8,631 bases of DNA from Methanosarcinales archaeon (GTDB lineage: Archaea > Halobacteriota > Methanosarcinia > Methanosarcinales > Methanocomedenaceae): positions 1 through 8,631 of the forward strand of contig DUIM01000073.1 in NCBI GenBank assembly GCA_013330355.1. Direction: 5' to 3'. Positions 1 to 7,173 of this stretch are shown in pieces; the stretch's first letter is position 1; every line of letters begins with the position of its first letter. The notes under the pieces were generated by a model that was not told the DNA's origin, did no database searches, and saw only the letters and a program-made list of their open reading frames with translations. Made by a program: the position numbers and the translations under genes.

Positions 1-1145
1 TCATTACGCATGATGGATATAGGGTGCTGCTTCCCCACTGTTACGGTCTTTGGGATAACAAGAGGTATGTTATCATACCCATATCCAATTGAAATATCCT
101 CCAGGATATCCCAGGTATGCAGGATATCTGCCCTGTATGCGGGGGAACTTACATCAATGGATCCATCTTCGTTTACGGATGCCCCGAACCTCATGCGTTG
201 AAGTTGCTCTACAATCTGCTGGGGCGTGAGGTCAATACCTATTAATGATCGTACTTCATCTGCTCCAAGACTCCAGTGTCCAGGTGTCAGGTCAGGCGTA
301 ATGATGTTATTTTTAGTACCATTGTCAATATTGTTCTCTATACTGTCTTTAATACTATTGTTGATACTATTCTCAATAGTCACTGTCCCGATCTTACCGC
401 CCCGCTCAGCCAGGGAAGTTACAACAATATTAAGTGCTGTATATACGTTTTGGTCCATACCGGTCACATCAATGAACAGGTCGCGGGTTTCATGGCTGAC
501 CCTGGTAAGCTGTCCGTTGATTATGGGCGGGAATGAAAGTACCTGGTCTTTGGCATCAAGTATCAGGGGATATTTAGCGAAGCCTTCCATGAGATGGGCA
601 TATTTAACTCCCTTAGGATGGTTTTCAAGTATCTCCTGCATGGTCATGGATTCTTCAAAATCCAGGGGCACAAAACAAAAATCCGGATTTGCAGCCACAT
701 ACCTGAATGGTGGTTCGATATCTCTTAGATCGTGTATGCCGATTGACACTTTTTTACGGTCCCTGCCCAGGCCCCAGTGCAGGTCCTCCTGAAGTGCCAT
801 CAGGCTCTCAATGCTGTAATCATTGAACTCAAGTCCCCTCACCACTGCACAGCCCAGGTAAGGGCGGATATTCTTGATCCCATCGTCCAGGGTGATCCTG
901 ATACCAGAATCCTTTACATTATATCCGGGCAGACCTGTATGTATATCAAGAAAACCCCTCATTGCCCTGGCAACACCTTCGGGACTGTACAGGTCAGGTC
1001 TGTCAGGGAAGAATTCTATATCGATATGGTCATCTTCGATACGTTCGATATCTGCACCGATCATGGGAACCCGGTCAATAAAGGTGTCTTTGTCTGTCCC
1101 GATAAGTGTTTCAATATCTTCGTAGTACAACGTGATTACTGGCAT
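1..1145 (-). CDS. pheT: Phenylalanine--tRNA ligase beta subunit, archaeal type (3' end missing)
   Basis: Beta subunit of the cytoplasmic alpha2beta2 phenylalanyl-tRNA synthetase, which charges tRNA-Phe and edits misactivated tyrosine. The visible 381 codons read without a stop to the window edge. Archaeal subunits are roughly 540-560 residues (from memory), so about a third, including the catalytic-like C-terminal domain, lies outside. The N-terminus ([16 protein letters not shown]) and the [16 protein letters not shown] stretch (residues 45-60) are typical. A B3/B4-type editing region follows at about 90-255, with SIGIHDL at 134-140. The B5 domain spans about 285-360, with TPDLTP at 283-288 and the [20 protein letters not shown] stretch near 337-356. 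The start is ATG at 1145 with AGGAG (1154-1158) eight bases upstream. Residues 258-277 form an unusual four-residue repeat in the linker before B5. Identity is confident; the missing part is due only to the window edge. Confidence 0.95.
   Translation of the reverse strand, partial: MPVITLYYEDIETLIGTDKDTFIDRVPMIGADIERIEDDHIDIEFFPDRPDLYSPEGVARAMRGFLDIHTGLPGYNVKDSGIRITLDDGIKNIRPYLGCAVVRGLEFNDYSIESLMALQEDLHWGLGRDRKKVSIGIHDLRDIEPPFRYVAANPDFCFVPLDFEESMTMQEILENHPKGVKYAHLMEGFAKYPLILDAKDQVLSFPPIINGQLTRVSHETRDLFIDVTGMDQNVYTALNIVVTSLAERGGKIGTVTIENSINNSIKDSIENNIDNGTKNNIITPDLTPGHWSLGADEVRSLIGIDLTPQQIVEQLQRMRFGASVNEDGSIDVSSPAYRADILHTWDILEDISIGYGYDNIPLVIPKTVTVGKQHPISIMRN
315..374 (-). repeat. Five degenerate 12-base tandem units inside pheT
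   Basis: Read on the minus strand, five consecutive in-frame 12-base units encode [16 protein letters not shown] and DNGT (PheT residues 258-277). The boundaries are 374-363, 362-351, 350-339, 338-327 and 326-315. The units share an A-A-(T/C)-A-G-T-A-T-like core and the copies decay towards the C-terminal side. They sit in the linker just before the B5 domain. This is directly visible; expansion by slippage or unequal exchange is an inference. Confidence 0.75.
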
Positions 1146-1289
1146 TTTGATGACTCCTGTTACAATTATGCTGCTGAAATATATTATTTAGGTATATGTG
1201 TATCAAATAAATGCCGGAATATATGGATATTAGAACAATGCTGGTAAGGTTGCGGCTAAAGAACTTATTTTATACACCTATTTTCACAT
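1146..1289 (-). promoter_or_regulatory. mptA-pheT spacer with candidate pheT promoter elements
   Basis: This 144-base AT-rich spacer separates the mptA stop from the pheT start, both on the minus strand. Three TATA-like elements are visible on that strand: ATAATATAT around 1178-1187, ATAC/ATATACC around 1190-1199, and the best match, TGTATAAAATAAG, around 1263-1276. The last would place transcription start near 1245 and give a leader of about 100 nucleotides. The nearest would start almost on the pheT ribosome binding site. I see no U-rich terminator after mptA and no tRNA-like fold. Which element is used cannot be decided from sequence. Confidence 0.35.
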
Positions 1290-2243
1290 CTATTTTATAT
1301 TCAGTTCGCTCTTTAGTTCACCAAGGGTAGCAATGCGCTCTGCAAAAGCATTATGTGTGTGGATACTTTCTTCATTGATCTGTTTAATGGTTATGATCGC
1401 CTCATCCGGCAGGTCAGTGAACTCATGTACGATCTTTTTAGCCATTGTCCTGACACAGTCCTCCACGAACTTTGGGTTCTTATGGGCTGTTTCCACAAGC
1501 ATTGCCTCATCATTGCGTTTGAGTAATTCGTATATATTAGAACTCATTGATCCTTCTATTATCTTGATGATCTTATCAATAGAGACCTTGTGACCGCTGG
1601 AAACCTCAATGGATATTATGCCTCGCCCTCTCTGGTTATGCGTTGCCATTGGGATATTGTCAAAGAATTCATATATCGTCTTGCTGTCCACATTCAATCT
1701 CTTCAATTCTTTTTCTGCCTTTTCCCGTATGATCTCCTGGGCACAGGGACAGGCCGTTATACCGATTACCTCGGCACCGACCATCTTTTTCACAGAAAAT
1801 TTATTGTCATCCTCACGTAATGCCGTAGCCTCTGCAAAAATATCCACCACTTGCTGGCATTTCAATTTATTAATTGGCGTGGTACGCTTGATTATGTACT
1901 CGCTCTGCATTATTACCTCTGCCCTGGTGGCATATTCGTGCCTGTCAAGCAATCTCCTGGCAACTTCTCCGCAGAGTTCTTCAATTTCGCATACCGGTGA
2001 CGTGAGCGCTTCCTCAACCACCTCATCGATGGCTTCGAAATTCCGTGAAAGGTTTGCACCTTTACGATCTGAAGGAAGGTCTACGAATATATCAAATTTT
2101 GATATCAATATTATAGGCCTCTTCTCTGCTCTGGAAACCTCAACCAATTTCTTAACGTCAGTTACTCCCACTCTAGATAGTGTTATTGGAATATCTGGTT
2201 TGTTTGCCTGTACATCAGGTAAATTTATTACTGGTAAATCCAT
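1290..2243 (-). CDS. mptA: GTP cyclohydrolase MptA (archaeal, FolE2-related)
   Basis: First step of the tetrahydromethanopterin pterin branch: an Fe(II)-dependent cyclohydrolase converting GTP to 7,8-dihydroneopterin 2',3'-cyclic phosphate, acting in the cytosol (family knowledge). The 317-residue length is normal for the family. Visible motifs are [19 protein letters not shown] (residues 10-28), [13 protein letters not shown] (50-62), [10 protein letters not shown] (101-110), ITACPCAQ with Cys165 and Cys167 (162-169), [10 protein letters not shown] with His202 (199-208), and a C-terminal [10 protein letters not shown] (294-303). The pattern matches MptA rather than bacterial FolE. The start is ATG at 2243 with GGAG (complement of 2252-2255) eight bases upstream, and family alignment begins soon after. 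The gene is followed on the same strand by pheT after 144 bases. Its upstream region holds a perfect 23-base direct repeat. Its presence implies H4MPT- or H4SPT-based C1 metabolism in the host. Confidence 0.93.
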   Translation of the reverse strand: MDLPVINLPDVQANKPDIPITLSRVGVTDVKKLVEVSRAEKRPIILISKFDIFVDLPSDRKGANLSRNFEAIDEVVEEALTSPVCEIEELCGEVARRLLDRHEYATRAEVIMQSEYIIKRTTPINKLKCQQVVDIFAEATALREDDNKFSVKKMVGAEVIGITACPCAQEIIREKAEKELKRLNVDSKTIYEFFDNIPMATHNQRGRGIISIEVSSGHKVSIDKIIKIIEGSMSSNIYELLKRNDEAMLVETAHKNPKFVEDCVRTMAKKIVHEFTDLPDEAIITIKQINEESIHTHNAFAERIATLGELKSELNIK

Positions 2244-2304
2244 CTGGCTATCTCCAACTATTTACAAAAATGAGTTGAATTGCTTTTCAGGTTTACAACT
2301 ACAT

Positions 2305-2354
2305 TTCTATCAGATAATATTAACGATTCAATTCTATCAGATAATATTAACGAT
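2305..2354. repeat. Perfect 23-base direct repeat in the mptA/peptidase divergent spacer
   Basis: Copies occupy 2305-2327 and 2332-2354 (period 27, spacer 4). The shared core is CAGATAATATTAACGAT, containing the 8-base palindrome TAATATTA. The copies lie 62-111 bases upstream of the mptA ATG and about 165-215 bases upstream of the peptidase start. Identity is exact over 23 bases and breaks sharply at both ends. A period of 27 is about 2.5 helical turns. It could be a paired operator or a duplicated promoter, since each TAATATTA could serve as a TATA-like element for mptA. Confidence 0.8.
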
Positions 2355-2383
2355 CATCTATTGTTGCAAGTTTGTATGCGTGG

Positions 2384-2394
2384 ATATATATCAT
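2384..2394 (-). promoter_or_regulatory. Candidate upstream TATA box for mptA
   Basis: The minus strand reads GATATATATCC here, about 145 bases upstream of mptA. If used, transcription would start near 2360 and the direct repeat would fall in the leader. The AT-rich repeat copies themselves (centres near 2318 and 2345) are alternative TATA-like elements with shorter leaders. The choice is undetermined. Confidence 0.25.
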
Positions 2395-2473
2395 TTCTCA
2401 GATCATTGTAAAAATTCAATCAAAAAAGAGGTAATTCCACACCCAAGATATTTTAACACCAAACAGGGATAAT

Positions 2474-2481
2474 CTTTAAAT
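2474..2481 (+). promoter_or_regulatory. Candidate TATA box for the peptidase gene
   Basis: CTTTAAAT, preceded by GGATAAT, lies about 40 bases upstream of the ATG. Typical archaeal TATA-to-start spacing of about 25 bases would put the transcript start near 2504, just before the AGGTGA ribosome binding site. This is motif matching only. Confidence 0.4.
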
Positions 2482-2507
2482 CTTGAAAAACCCTTTACAC
2501 CAACATC

Positions 2508-2513
2508 AGGTGA
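2508..2513 (+). promoter_or_regulatory. Shine-Dalgarno AGGTGA that sets the peptidase start
   Basis: AGGTGA lies five bases before ATG 2519. An in-frame TTG at 2483 would add 12 residues (MKNPLHQHQVNN) but has no comparable site and lies upstream of the predicted transcript start. The shorter start also matches where the family normally begins. Confidence 0.7.
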
Positions 2514-2518
2514 ATAAT

Positions 2519-3574
2519 ATGGAACAGATAGACGAAAATCTTCAACTTTTCTCAAATGCACATGGAGTTTCCGGTTACGAAGGCAATATCAGGCAACTAC
2601 TCGAAGACAAACTAAGACCATACGTTGACGATATCAAAGTTGACAAGCTTGGTAACCTGATAGCCACACGAAACGGCAGCTCTCCTTCGATCATGATAGC
2701 TGCACATATGGACGAAATAGGACTAATGTCCAAATACATAGATGACAAAGGATTCGTCTATTTCGTAAAACTGGGCGGCTGGTTCGACCAGACCCTGCAC
2801 AGCCAGCGGGTAATACTCCATACCGAGTTAGGAGATATTTACGGCGTCATCGGAGCCAAACCACCCCATGCAATGAAGGACGAAGAACGCAAAAAAATGG
2901 TAGAAGCCGAAAACATGTTCATTGATATAGGTGCCAAAGACGACAAAGATGCAAAAGCTATGGGAGTGATCCCCGGAGTCCCCATCACCCTGGACCGCCA
3001 GTGTGTCCGCCTTGCCAATAACAGGGTCACAGGCAAATCATTTGACGACCGGGCCGGCTGCGTGCTCATGATCGAGGCCATGCGCATTATAAGCGAACTG
3101 GATGTAAAATCAACAATATATGCAGTGGGCACAGTCCAGGAAGAAGTGGGCCTTAAAGGTGCCAGGACCAGTGCTTTCGGCCTTGACCCCGACCTGGCCC
3201 TGGTCACTGACGTTACAGTCTCAGGTGACCACCCCGGTATAGAAAAAAAGCACAGTTCAATTGAAATAGGAAAAGGTCCGGCAATCACAATAGCCGATGC
3301 TTCAGGCAGGGGCCTCATTGCCACAGAAAAGGTCATCAAGTGGTTAAAAGAGACCGCAAAACAGCACAACATCGACATCCAGCCTGAAGTAGCTGATGGC
3401 GGGACCACAGATGCAACAGCCATACACTTAACCAAGTGCGGCATTCCTTCTTCAGTAATAAGTGTTCCTTCAAGATACATCCATTCCCCTGTAGAAGTAG
3501 TAGACCTTGAAGATATTAAAAAAGGAGCTGAGCTTTTAGCCAGGGCAGTGGAAAGTGCTGCAAGATTCTTTTAA
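2519..3574 (+). CDS. M42 family metallo-aminopeptidase (TET-like)
   Basis: A predicted cytosolic, co-catalytic two-metal aminopeptidase of family M42 (COG1363). Archaeal relatives form dodecameric tetrahedral particles that trim peptides downstream of the proteasome. Many members are annotated as endoglucanase or cellulase M, which is probably wrong. The 351-residue length is normal. The metal and catalytic residues are visible: His63 and Asp65 in AAHMDEIG (61-68), Asp176/Asp177 in GKSFDDRAG (172-180), Glu208/Glu209 in VQEEVG (206-211), Asp231 in VTDVTVSGDHPG (229-240), and His322 in SRYIHSP (318-324). The N-terminal SNAHGVSGYE (12-21) is also typical. The start is fixed by AGGTGA and family length. 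It heads a run of plus-strand genes, with the antiporter beginning 37 bases after its stop. Substrate preference (glutamyl, leucyl or lysyl) cannot be told from the sequence. Confidence 0.92.
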   Translation: MEQIDENLQLFSNAHGVSGYEGNIRQLLEDKLRPYVDDIKVDKLGNLIATRNGSSPSIMIAAHMDEIGLMSKYIDDKGFVYFVKLGGWFDQTLHSQRVILHTELGDIYGVIGAKPPHAMKDEERKKMVEAENMFIDIGAKDDKDAKAMGVIPGVPITLDRQCVRLANNRVTGKSFDDRAGCVLMIEAMRIISELDVKSTIYAVGTVQEEVGLKGARTSAFGLDPDLALVTDVTVSGDHPGIEKKHSSIEIGKGPAITIADASGRGLIATEKVIKWLKETAKQHNIDIQPEVADGGTTDATAIHLTKCGIPSSVISVPSRYIHSPVEVVDLEDIKKGAELLARAVESAARFF

Positions 3575-3581
3575 ATATTTA
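3569..3581 (+). promoter_or_regulatory. Possible TATA element for the antiporter gene
   Basis: The AT-rich stretch CTTTTAAATATTTA overlaps the peptidase stop codon, about 35 bases before the antiporter ATG. Transcript start would fall close to the GGTGA at 3599-3603, giving a very short leader. Co-transcription with the peptidase is equally possible. Confidence 0.25.
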
Positions 3582-3611
3582 CAATGAAAAACAATAAAGG
3601 TGACCTGAAGG

Positions 3612-5450
3612 ATGGCTGAAGCCACGTATATTCTCGGCATCCTGGCAGTCGTCCTTTTAATGGGTATTGGAGCCCAGCTTTTAGGCAAGTTCCTTAAGAT
3701 GCCCAGTATAGTTTTCCTGCTCCTTTTCGGTATAATCCTGGGACCGGAAGGACTGAAAATTGTGGATATGACCGGTTTTGAAAATGAACTGGAAGCCATT
3801 GTTTCACTTTCCGTGGCAATAATAATATTCGATGGTGGACTGCAGATAAATATCAGGCATATCAGGACACTCCAAAGGAACATTCTTAACATAATAACCA
3901 TCGGAGTATTGATCACATTCACCGGGGCATCGATCACAGCTTATTATCTCCTGGATATAGAGCCAGGCATGGCTATGTTATTCGGTGCACTGGTCTGTGC
4001 CACCGGTCCGACAGTCATAACGCCACTGGTAAAGCAGATCCATGTAAACCAGAAGATCAGCAAGATACTTGAGACAGAGGGCGTACTGAACGATCCCATC
4101 AGTGTAATTCTGGCAGCATTGATATTTGAATGGATACTACTGGACATATCCGGGATAAGTGCACTGGGATACATGGCAATCAAAATTGGCATGGGCTCGA
4201 TTCTTGGAGTGTTCGGAGGACTAGTACTTGCATATATCCTGCAAAACTTTTCCATGGTCACAGCCCAGTATGCACGTATATTCACTTTGACAATGGTACT
4301 GCTTACATTCACGTTTGCAGAGATATTCGGGGAAGGTTCCGGAATACTGGCCGTGGCCATACTTGGCCTGATCATAGGTTCCACAGAAATTGCCCACAAA
4401 GAATCGATAAAAGAGTTCAAAGGCGATCTGGTAATAATACTGATTTCCATAATCTTCATTCTTCTGGCCGCCATGATACGTTTTGAATATATCTGGAATA
4501 TCGGCATGATGGGTGTTGCAGTGATCCTGATATTATTATTTGTAATCAGGCCCACAGCGATTATGGCATCTACCGTTAATTCCATGCTATCGTTTAAGGA
4601 GAAAACCTTTATTTCAGTTATATCACCCCGTGGCGTTGTACCTGCATCCATGGTTACTTACTTTGCCATACGGATCAAGGGATTGAATGGCACTGCAGAC
4701 GGGGTGGATGTGCTTGTAGGACTGGTATTTTTAACTGTTATCTTTTCAGTCCTGCTACCCGGTATCTTTGCCGGGACTCTTGCAAAAAAATTAGGAGTGA
4801 TACCAATGGAAATATTGATCATAGGAGGAGGAGGTGTGGGTAGGGAGCTCGCCCAGAGATTTGATCGGCGTGGTGAAAATGTGGTAATAGTTGATACTGA
4901 TGAAAGTAACTGCAAGAAGGTCATGGAACTGGGAATAAAGACAGTTCAGGGAGACGGCAATGACCTGAAGATCCTTGAAAAGGCCGGCATCAGGCATGCT
5001 AAATACATAGTAGCAACCACTGACAAGGATAACGTTAACCTGTTGGCATGCCAGATAGCGAAAAGCAAATTCGGGTTTTCCAGCGACATGCTGGTTGCCA
5101 GGGTGAACGACTCAAACAACATCCCGCTGTTCTCTGATATGGGGATCAGGTCAATGAGTCCTACAAATTCCGCAGCTATTATTCTTGAGAACATGGTCGG
5201 GCGCAATGACCTTTTCACAATGTGTGAAGTAGGTACAAAAGGTGATATCATAGAGGCCACCATCAGCAATCCTAAGATCGTTGGCAAGGCTATCAAAGAT
5301 ATAGATGTCCCAAAAAATAGTCTTATCGTGCTTATACAACGTGGGGATCAATCTATTATCGCCCACGGGGACACTATACTTGAAGAAGGCGACCAGGTTA
5401 CTATTATCGGTCATTCCGGAGCAGCAGCAGAAGCTGCCAGTATCATGTAA
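3612..5450 (+). CDS. Cation/proton antiporter with C-terminal RCK (TrkA-N/TrkA-C) domain
   Basis: Predicted membrane Na+/H+ or K+/H+ exchanger of the CPA superfamily (NhaP/Kef-like), 612 residues. Residues 1 to about 395 are hydrophobic with roughly a dozen membrane segments. GPTVITPLVKQ (132-142) and the Asn160-Asp161 pair in EGVLNDPISV are the transport-site motifs expected of CPA1/NhaP-type exchangers. From residue 399 a cytosolic RCK-N domain begins: IIGGGGVG (403-410) is a Rossmann nucleotide-binding loop, and Asp428 in VIVDTD is placed to bind ribose hydroxyls of NAD(H). An RCK-C domain follows at about 536-608 (GDQVTIIGH near the end). Such domains gate transport in response to nucleotides or ions. 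The start is ATG with GGTGA upstream. The stop TAA overlaps an ATG of the next frame (TAATG). The junction carries an A7 tract and an internal ribosome binding site. The transported ion cannot be assigned. Confidence 0.9.
   Translation: MAEATYILGILAVVLLMGIGAQLLGKFLKMPSIVFLLLFGIILGPEGLKIVDMTGFENELEAIVSLSVAIIIFDGGLQINIRHIRTLQRNILNIITIGVLITFTGASITAYYLLDIEPGMAMLFGALVCATGPTVITPLVKQIHVNQKISKILETEGVLNDPISVILAALIFEWILLDISGISALGYMAIKIGMGSILGVFGGLVLAYILQNFSMVTAQYARIFTLTMVLLTFTFAEIFGEGSGILAVAILGLIIGSTEIAHKESIKEFKGDLVIILISIIFILLAAMIRFEYIWNIGMMGVAVILILLFVIRPTAIMASTVNSMLSFKEKTFISVISPRGVVPASMVTYFAIRIKGLNGTADGVDVLVGLVFLTVIFSVLLPGIFAGTLAKKLGVIPMEILIIGGGGVGRELAQRFDRRGENVVIVDTDESNCKKVMELGIKTVQGDGNDLKILEKAGIRHAKYIVATTDKDNVNLLACQIAKSKFGFSSDMLVARVNDSNNIPLFSDMGIRSMSPTNSAAIILENMVGRNDLFTMCEVGTKGDIIEATISNPKIVGKAIKDIDVPKNSLIVLIQRGDQSIIAHGDTILEEGDQVTIIGHSGAAAEAASIM
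4784..4808 (+). promoter_or_regulatory. Internal A7 tract, out-of-frame stop, Shine-Dalgarno and ATG at the antiporter/RCK junction
   Basis: Seven A residues (4784-4790) are in the heptamer phase A_AAA_AAA. The +1 frame then meets TAG at once (4792-4794). AGGAG (4793-4797) lies eight bases before the in-frame ATG 4806, which encodes Met399, the first residue of the RCK domain. Re-initiation here would yield a free 214-residue TrkA-like protein. All elements are directly visible; use of the internal start is inferred. Confidence 0.5.
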
Positions 5451-5455
5451 TGAGC

Positions 5456-5461
5456 AGGTGG
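5456..5461 (+). promoter_or_regulatory. Shine-Dalgarno AGGTGG that sets the ATP-grasp start
   Basis: AGGTGG is six bases before ATG 5468. The in-frame ATG 5450, overlapping the antiporter stop, would add MSRWSS. The shorter start places the first beta strand (MKVLVIGV) at the N-terminus, as expected for this fold. Confidence 0.65.
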
Positions 5462-5467
5462 TCAAGT

Positions 5468-6643
5468 ATGAAGGTTCTGGTTATTGGGGTCAATACGCGC
5501 CACATAGGATGTTCTGCCAGCCGGGCCGGGTACACAGTATATACACTTAACATGTTCAATGATGTAGACCTGAAAGCCTGCTCTGACAGGTCAGTAATTC
5601 ACGACATGCCTGATGTCCATGACCTGGACTTACAAAAACTTGTACTATCCATCAGGACACTTCTTCCTGTTGATTTTATTGTGCTGGGGCCCGGGTTTGA
5701 ACACCTGGGTGACTGGGTCGAAAAAATAACACAGGGAAGTGTTCCTGTACTCAATAATCCAACCCATATTTTTAATAAAATTTCTGATAAAGCCTGGCTG
5801 GCAGAGAAGTTAAAGATACTGGACCTGCCTCACCCTTTTACAATTCCACTGGATCGCCTTGATACACCCGAAGACTGGACTGGTGACTATCCAGCCATTA
5901 TTAAACCAAGGTTCGGGGCCGGTGGAGGAGATAACAGGTTGGTGAGTGATTTAAAGGACCTTGAAATGACAATGGCCTTGCCTGAGTGTGGACAATACCT
6001 ACTCCAGGAATACATTAAGGGCACTGTTGCAAGTGTATCTTTTATATCTACAGGTAAGCAAGCCGTCGCTATTGCTGTTAATGAACAGCTTGCCGGGATT
6101 GATATGCTAACAGGGATGCCTTTTGCATATTGTGGTAATATCACGCCTTACCTATCCGATCATAATGAATGGATGCGTGAAACTTCCATAAACCTGGCAA
6201 TGGAACTGGAATTGATTGGCTCGAACGGGGTGGATTTCATAATATCTGACAAAGGACCTGTCGTCCTTGAGGTCAACCCCCGGTTCCAGGGAAGCATCGA
6301 TACAGTTGAGCACTCGGCCGGGCTCAACATTTTCCGGCTGCACCATGAATCTTTCCAGGGAAAGCTGCCCTTGTGCGGGGATAGCCAGTACTTTTCCATC
6401 AGGACAATATTCTTTGCCCCGCGAAGGCTTGTGATGGAAAAAAGGGGATATGATTATTTAGTGCAATGTTATAATGAAGGTACGGCTGCCGATGTCCCTT
6501 CTGAAGGAACTGTTTGTGAAAAGGATGATCCTGTGGTATCGTTCTTATCAGATGGTAACAGCAAGACTGAAGTTGTCAGGCAGGCAGAGCAGCTTGTTAG
6601 TGGTCTAATTGATATTATTGAAGATACTCACACGGAAGTTTAA
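5468..6643 (+). CDS. ATP-grasp family ligase of unknown substrate
   Basis: A 391-residue soluble protein with an N-terminal pre-ATP-grasp alpha/beta domain (MKVLVIGVNTRHIG) followed by an ATP-grasp fold. The ATP-binding lysine and glycine-rich loop are visible as AIIKPRFGAGGGD (Lys146, Gly152-154), the hinge strand as LLQEYIKG, and the Mg-binding Glu268 and Asn270 in VLEVNPRFQGS. Such enzymes activate a carboxylate as acyl phosphate and ligate it to an amine or thiol. It resembles the archaeal group annotated as predicted ATP-dependent carboligase related to biotin carboxylase (COG2232 from memory), whose reaction I cannot state. An upstream in-frame ATG at 5450 overlaps the antiporter stop, so translation is probably coupled. 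MptA in the same window makes a role in cofactor ligation conceivable, but nothing here proves it. The fold is confident; the function is not known. Confidence 0.82.
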   Translation: MKVLVIGVNTRHIGCSASRAGYTVYTLNMFNDVDLKACSDRSVIHDMPDVHDLDLQKLVLSIRTLLPVDFIVLGPGFEHLGDWVEKITQGSVPVLNNPTHIFNKISDKAWLAEKLKILDLPHPFTIPLDRLDTPEDWTGDYPAIIKPRFGAGGGDNRLVSDLKDLEMTMALPECGQYLLQEYIKGTVASVSFISTGKQAVAIAVNEQLAGIDMLTGMPFAYCGNITPYLSDHNEWMRETSINLAMELELIGSNGVDFIISDKGPVVLEVNPRFQGSIDTVEHSAGLNIFRLHHESFQGKLPLCGDSQYFSIRTIFFAPRRLVMEKRGYDYLVQCYNEGTAADVPSEGTVCEKDDPVVSFLSDGNSKTEVVRQAEQLVSGLIDIIEDTHTEV

Positions 6644-6646
6644 TGT

Positions 6647-6654
6647 CTTTATAG
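6647..6654 (+). promoter_or_regulatory. Possible TATA box for tfe
   Basis: CTTTATAG lies in the 39-base gap after the ATP-grasp gene, about 30 bases before the TTG start. The predicted transcript start would be close to the AGGTGA at 6671-6676. tfe could therefore have its own short-leader promoter or be read through from upstream. Confidence 0.3.
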
Positions 6655-6682
6655 CACACAGTTAGTGAATAGGTGAATAATT

Positions 6683-7171
6683 TTGGTAAATCTGGATGAT
6701 CCGGTTATTCAAGGTCTTTTATTGAATTTGGTTGGAGAAGAAGGAATGAACGTTGTCATAAACATGCCTGAAGAGGAGATAACTGATGATGGGGTAGCTG
6801 AGATAACGAACGTTCCGTTGAACATTGTCAGGAGAACTCTATATATTCTTTTTGAGAATAGGCTTGCAACTTACAGACGTGAGAGGAATAAGGACAGTGG
6901 CTGGCTTACATACTTGTGGAAAATAGACCTTAATGGTATTAATGAATTGCTTAAAGCTGAAACTGAAAAATTTATTCGAAATATAACGACCAAGCTTGAA
7001 TTTGAAAACAATAATATGTTCTATGTTTGCAAGAACAATTGTGGTCGATTTGTATTTGATATTGTAGCTGAGTTAGAGTTCTTATGTCCAAATTGTGGTG
7101 AGGATGTTGTCTTTGAGGACAATGAACTTGTCAAACAGACCTTAAAAAAGCGGATCAATGAGTTGACATAA
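6683..7171 (+). CDS. tfe: Transcription factor E (TFE, TFIIE-alpha homologue)
   Basis: Archaeal general transcription factor that stabilises the open complex with TBP, TFB and RNA polymerase. The 162-residue protein has an N-terminal winged helix (about 1-90; NVPLNIVRRTLYILFENRLA is the recognition region near 43-62), a short linker helix, and a C-terminal zinc ribbon. The ribbon's cysteines are Cys116 and Cys120 (CKNNC) and Cys135 and Cys138 (CPNC). The start is TTG at 6683, supported by AGGTGA (6671-6676) six bases upstream; no ATG is nearer the family N-terminus. Codon use looks more AT-rich than in the ATP-grasp gene (visual impression). The stop is two bases before the start of the HD gene, so the two are probably co-translated. 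Confidence 0.93.
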   Translation: MVNLDDPVIQGLLLNLVGEEGMNVVINMPEEEITDDGVAEITNVPLNIVRRTLYILFENRLATYRRERNKDSGWLTYLWKIDLNGINELLKAETEKFIRNITTKLEFENNNMFYVCKNNCGRFVFDIVAELEFLCPNCGEDVVFEDNELVKQTLKKRINELT

Positions 7172-7173
7172 GC

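Noticed and set aside
226..792. Long plus-strand open frame opposite pheT
   Set aside because: It lies wholly antisense to a clear PheT, has a low-complexity hydrophobic and Ser/Arg-rich translation with no domain, and contains the complement of the 12-base repeat. It is a shadow of the real gene, as is the open frame at 777-1247.
1146..1289. Possible tRNA or other structured RNA gene in the mptA-pheT spacer
   Set aside because: I found no TTCGA-type T-loop, no paired acceptor ends and no CCA-proximal stem on either strand.
2305..2354. Direct repeat as a minimal CRISPR array or an insertion-sequence target duplication
   Set aside because: The four-base spacer is far too short for CRISPR, there are only two copies, and no transposase or inverted termini are present.
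1609..2472. 287-codon plus-strand open frame over mptA and the spacer
   Set aside because: It is antisense to the strongly conserved MptA. The repetitive tail (QIILTIQFYQIILTI) is just the translated direct repeat. There is no domain and no sensible start.
2839..3480. Minus-strand open frame inside the M42 peptidase
   Set aside because: It is antisense to a gene with all catalytic residues intact, is Ser/Pro-rich, and has no recognisable motif.
3584..3619. Eleven-codon upstream reading frame (MKNNKGDLKDG) overlapping the antiporter start
   Set aside because: It has no ribosome binding site before its ATG and may lie upstream of the transcript start if the local TATA element is used. A frame this short is expected by chance.
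3944..4651. 235-codon minus-strand open frame inside the antiporter
   Set aside because: It is opposite membrane-segment codons, which often leave an open hydrophobic antisense frame. There is no independent support.
4784..4790. A7 tract as a programmed -1 frameshift site
   Set aside because: The heptamer phase is right, but I see no clear downstream stem-loop or pseudoknot, and the zero frame already gives the full fusion. A scar, an internal start or an assembly artefact explains it more simply. The site is kept as a finding without this claim.
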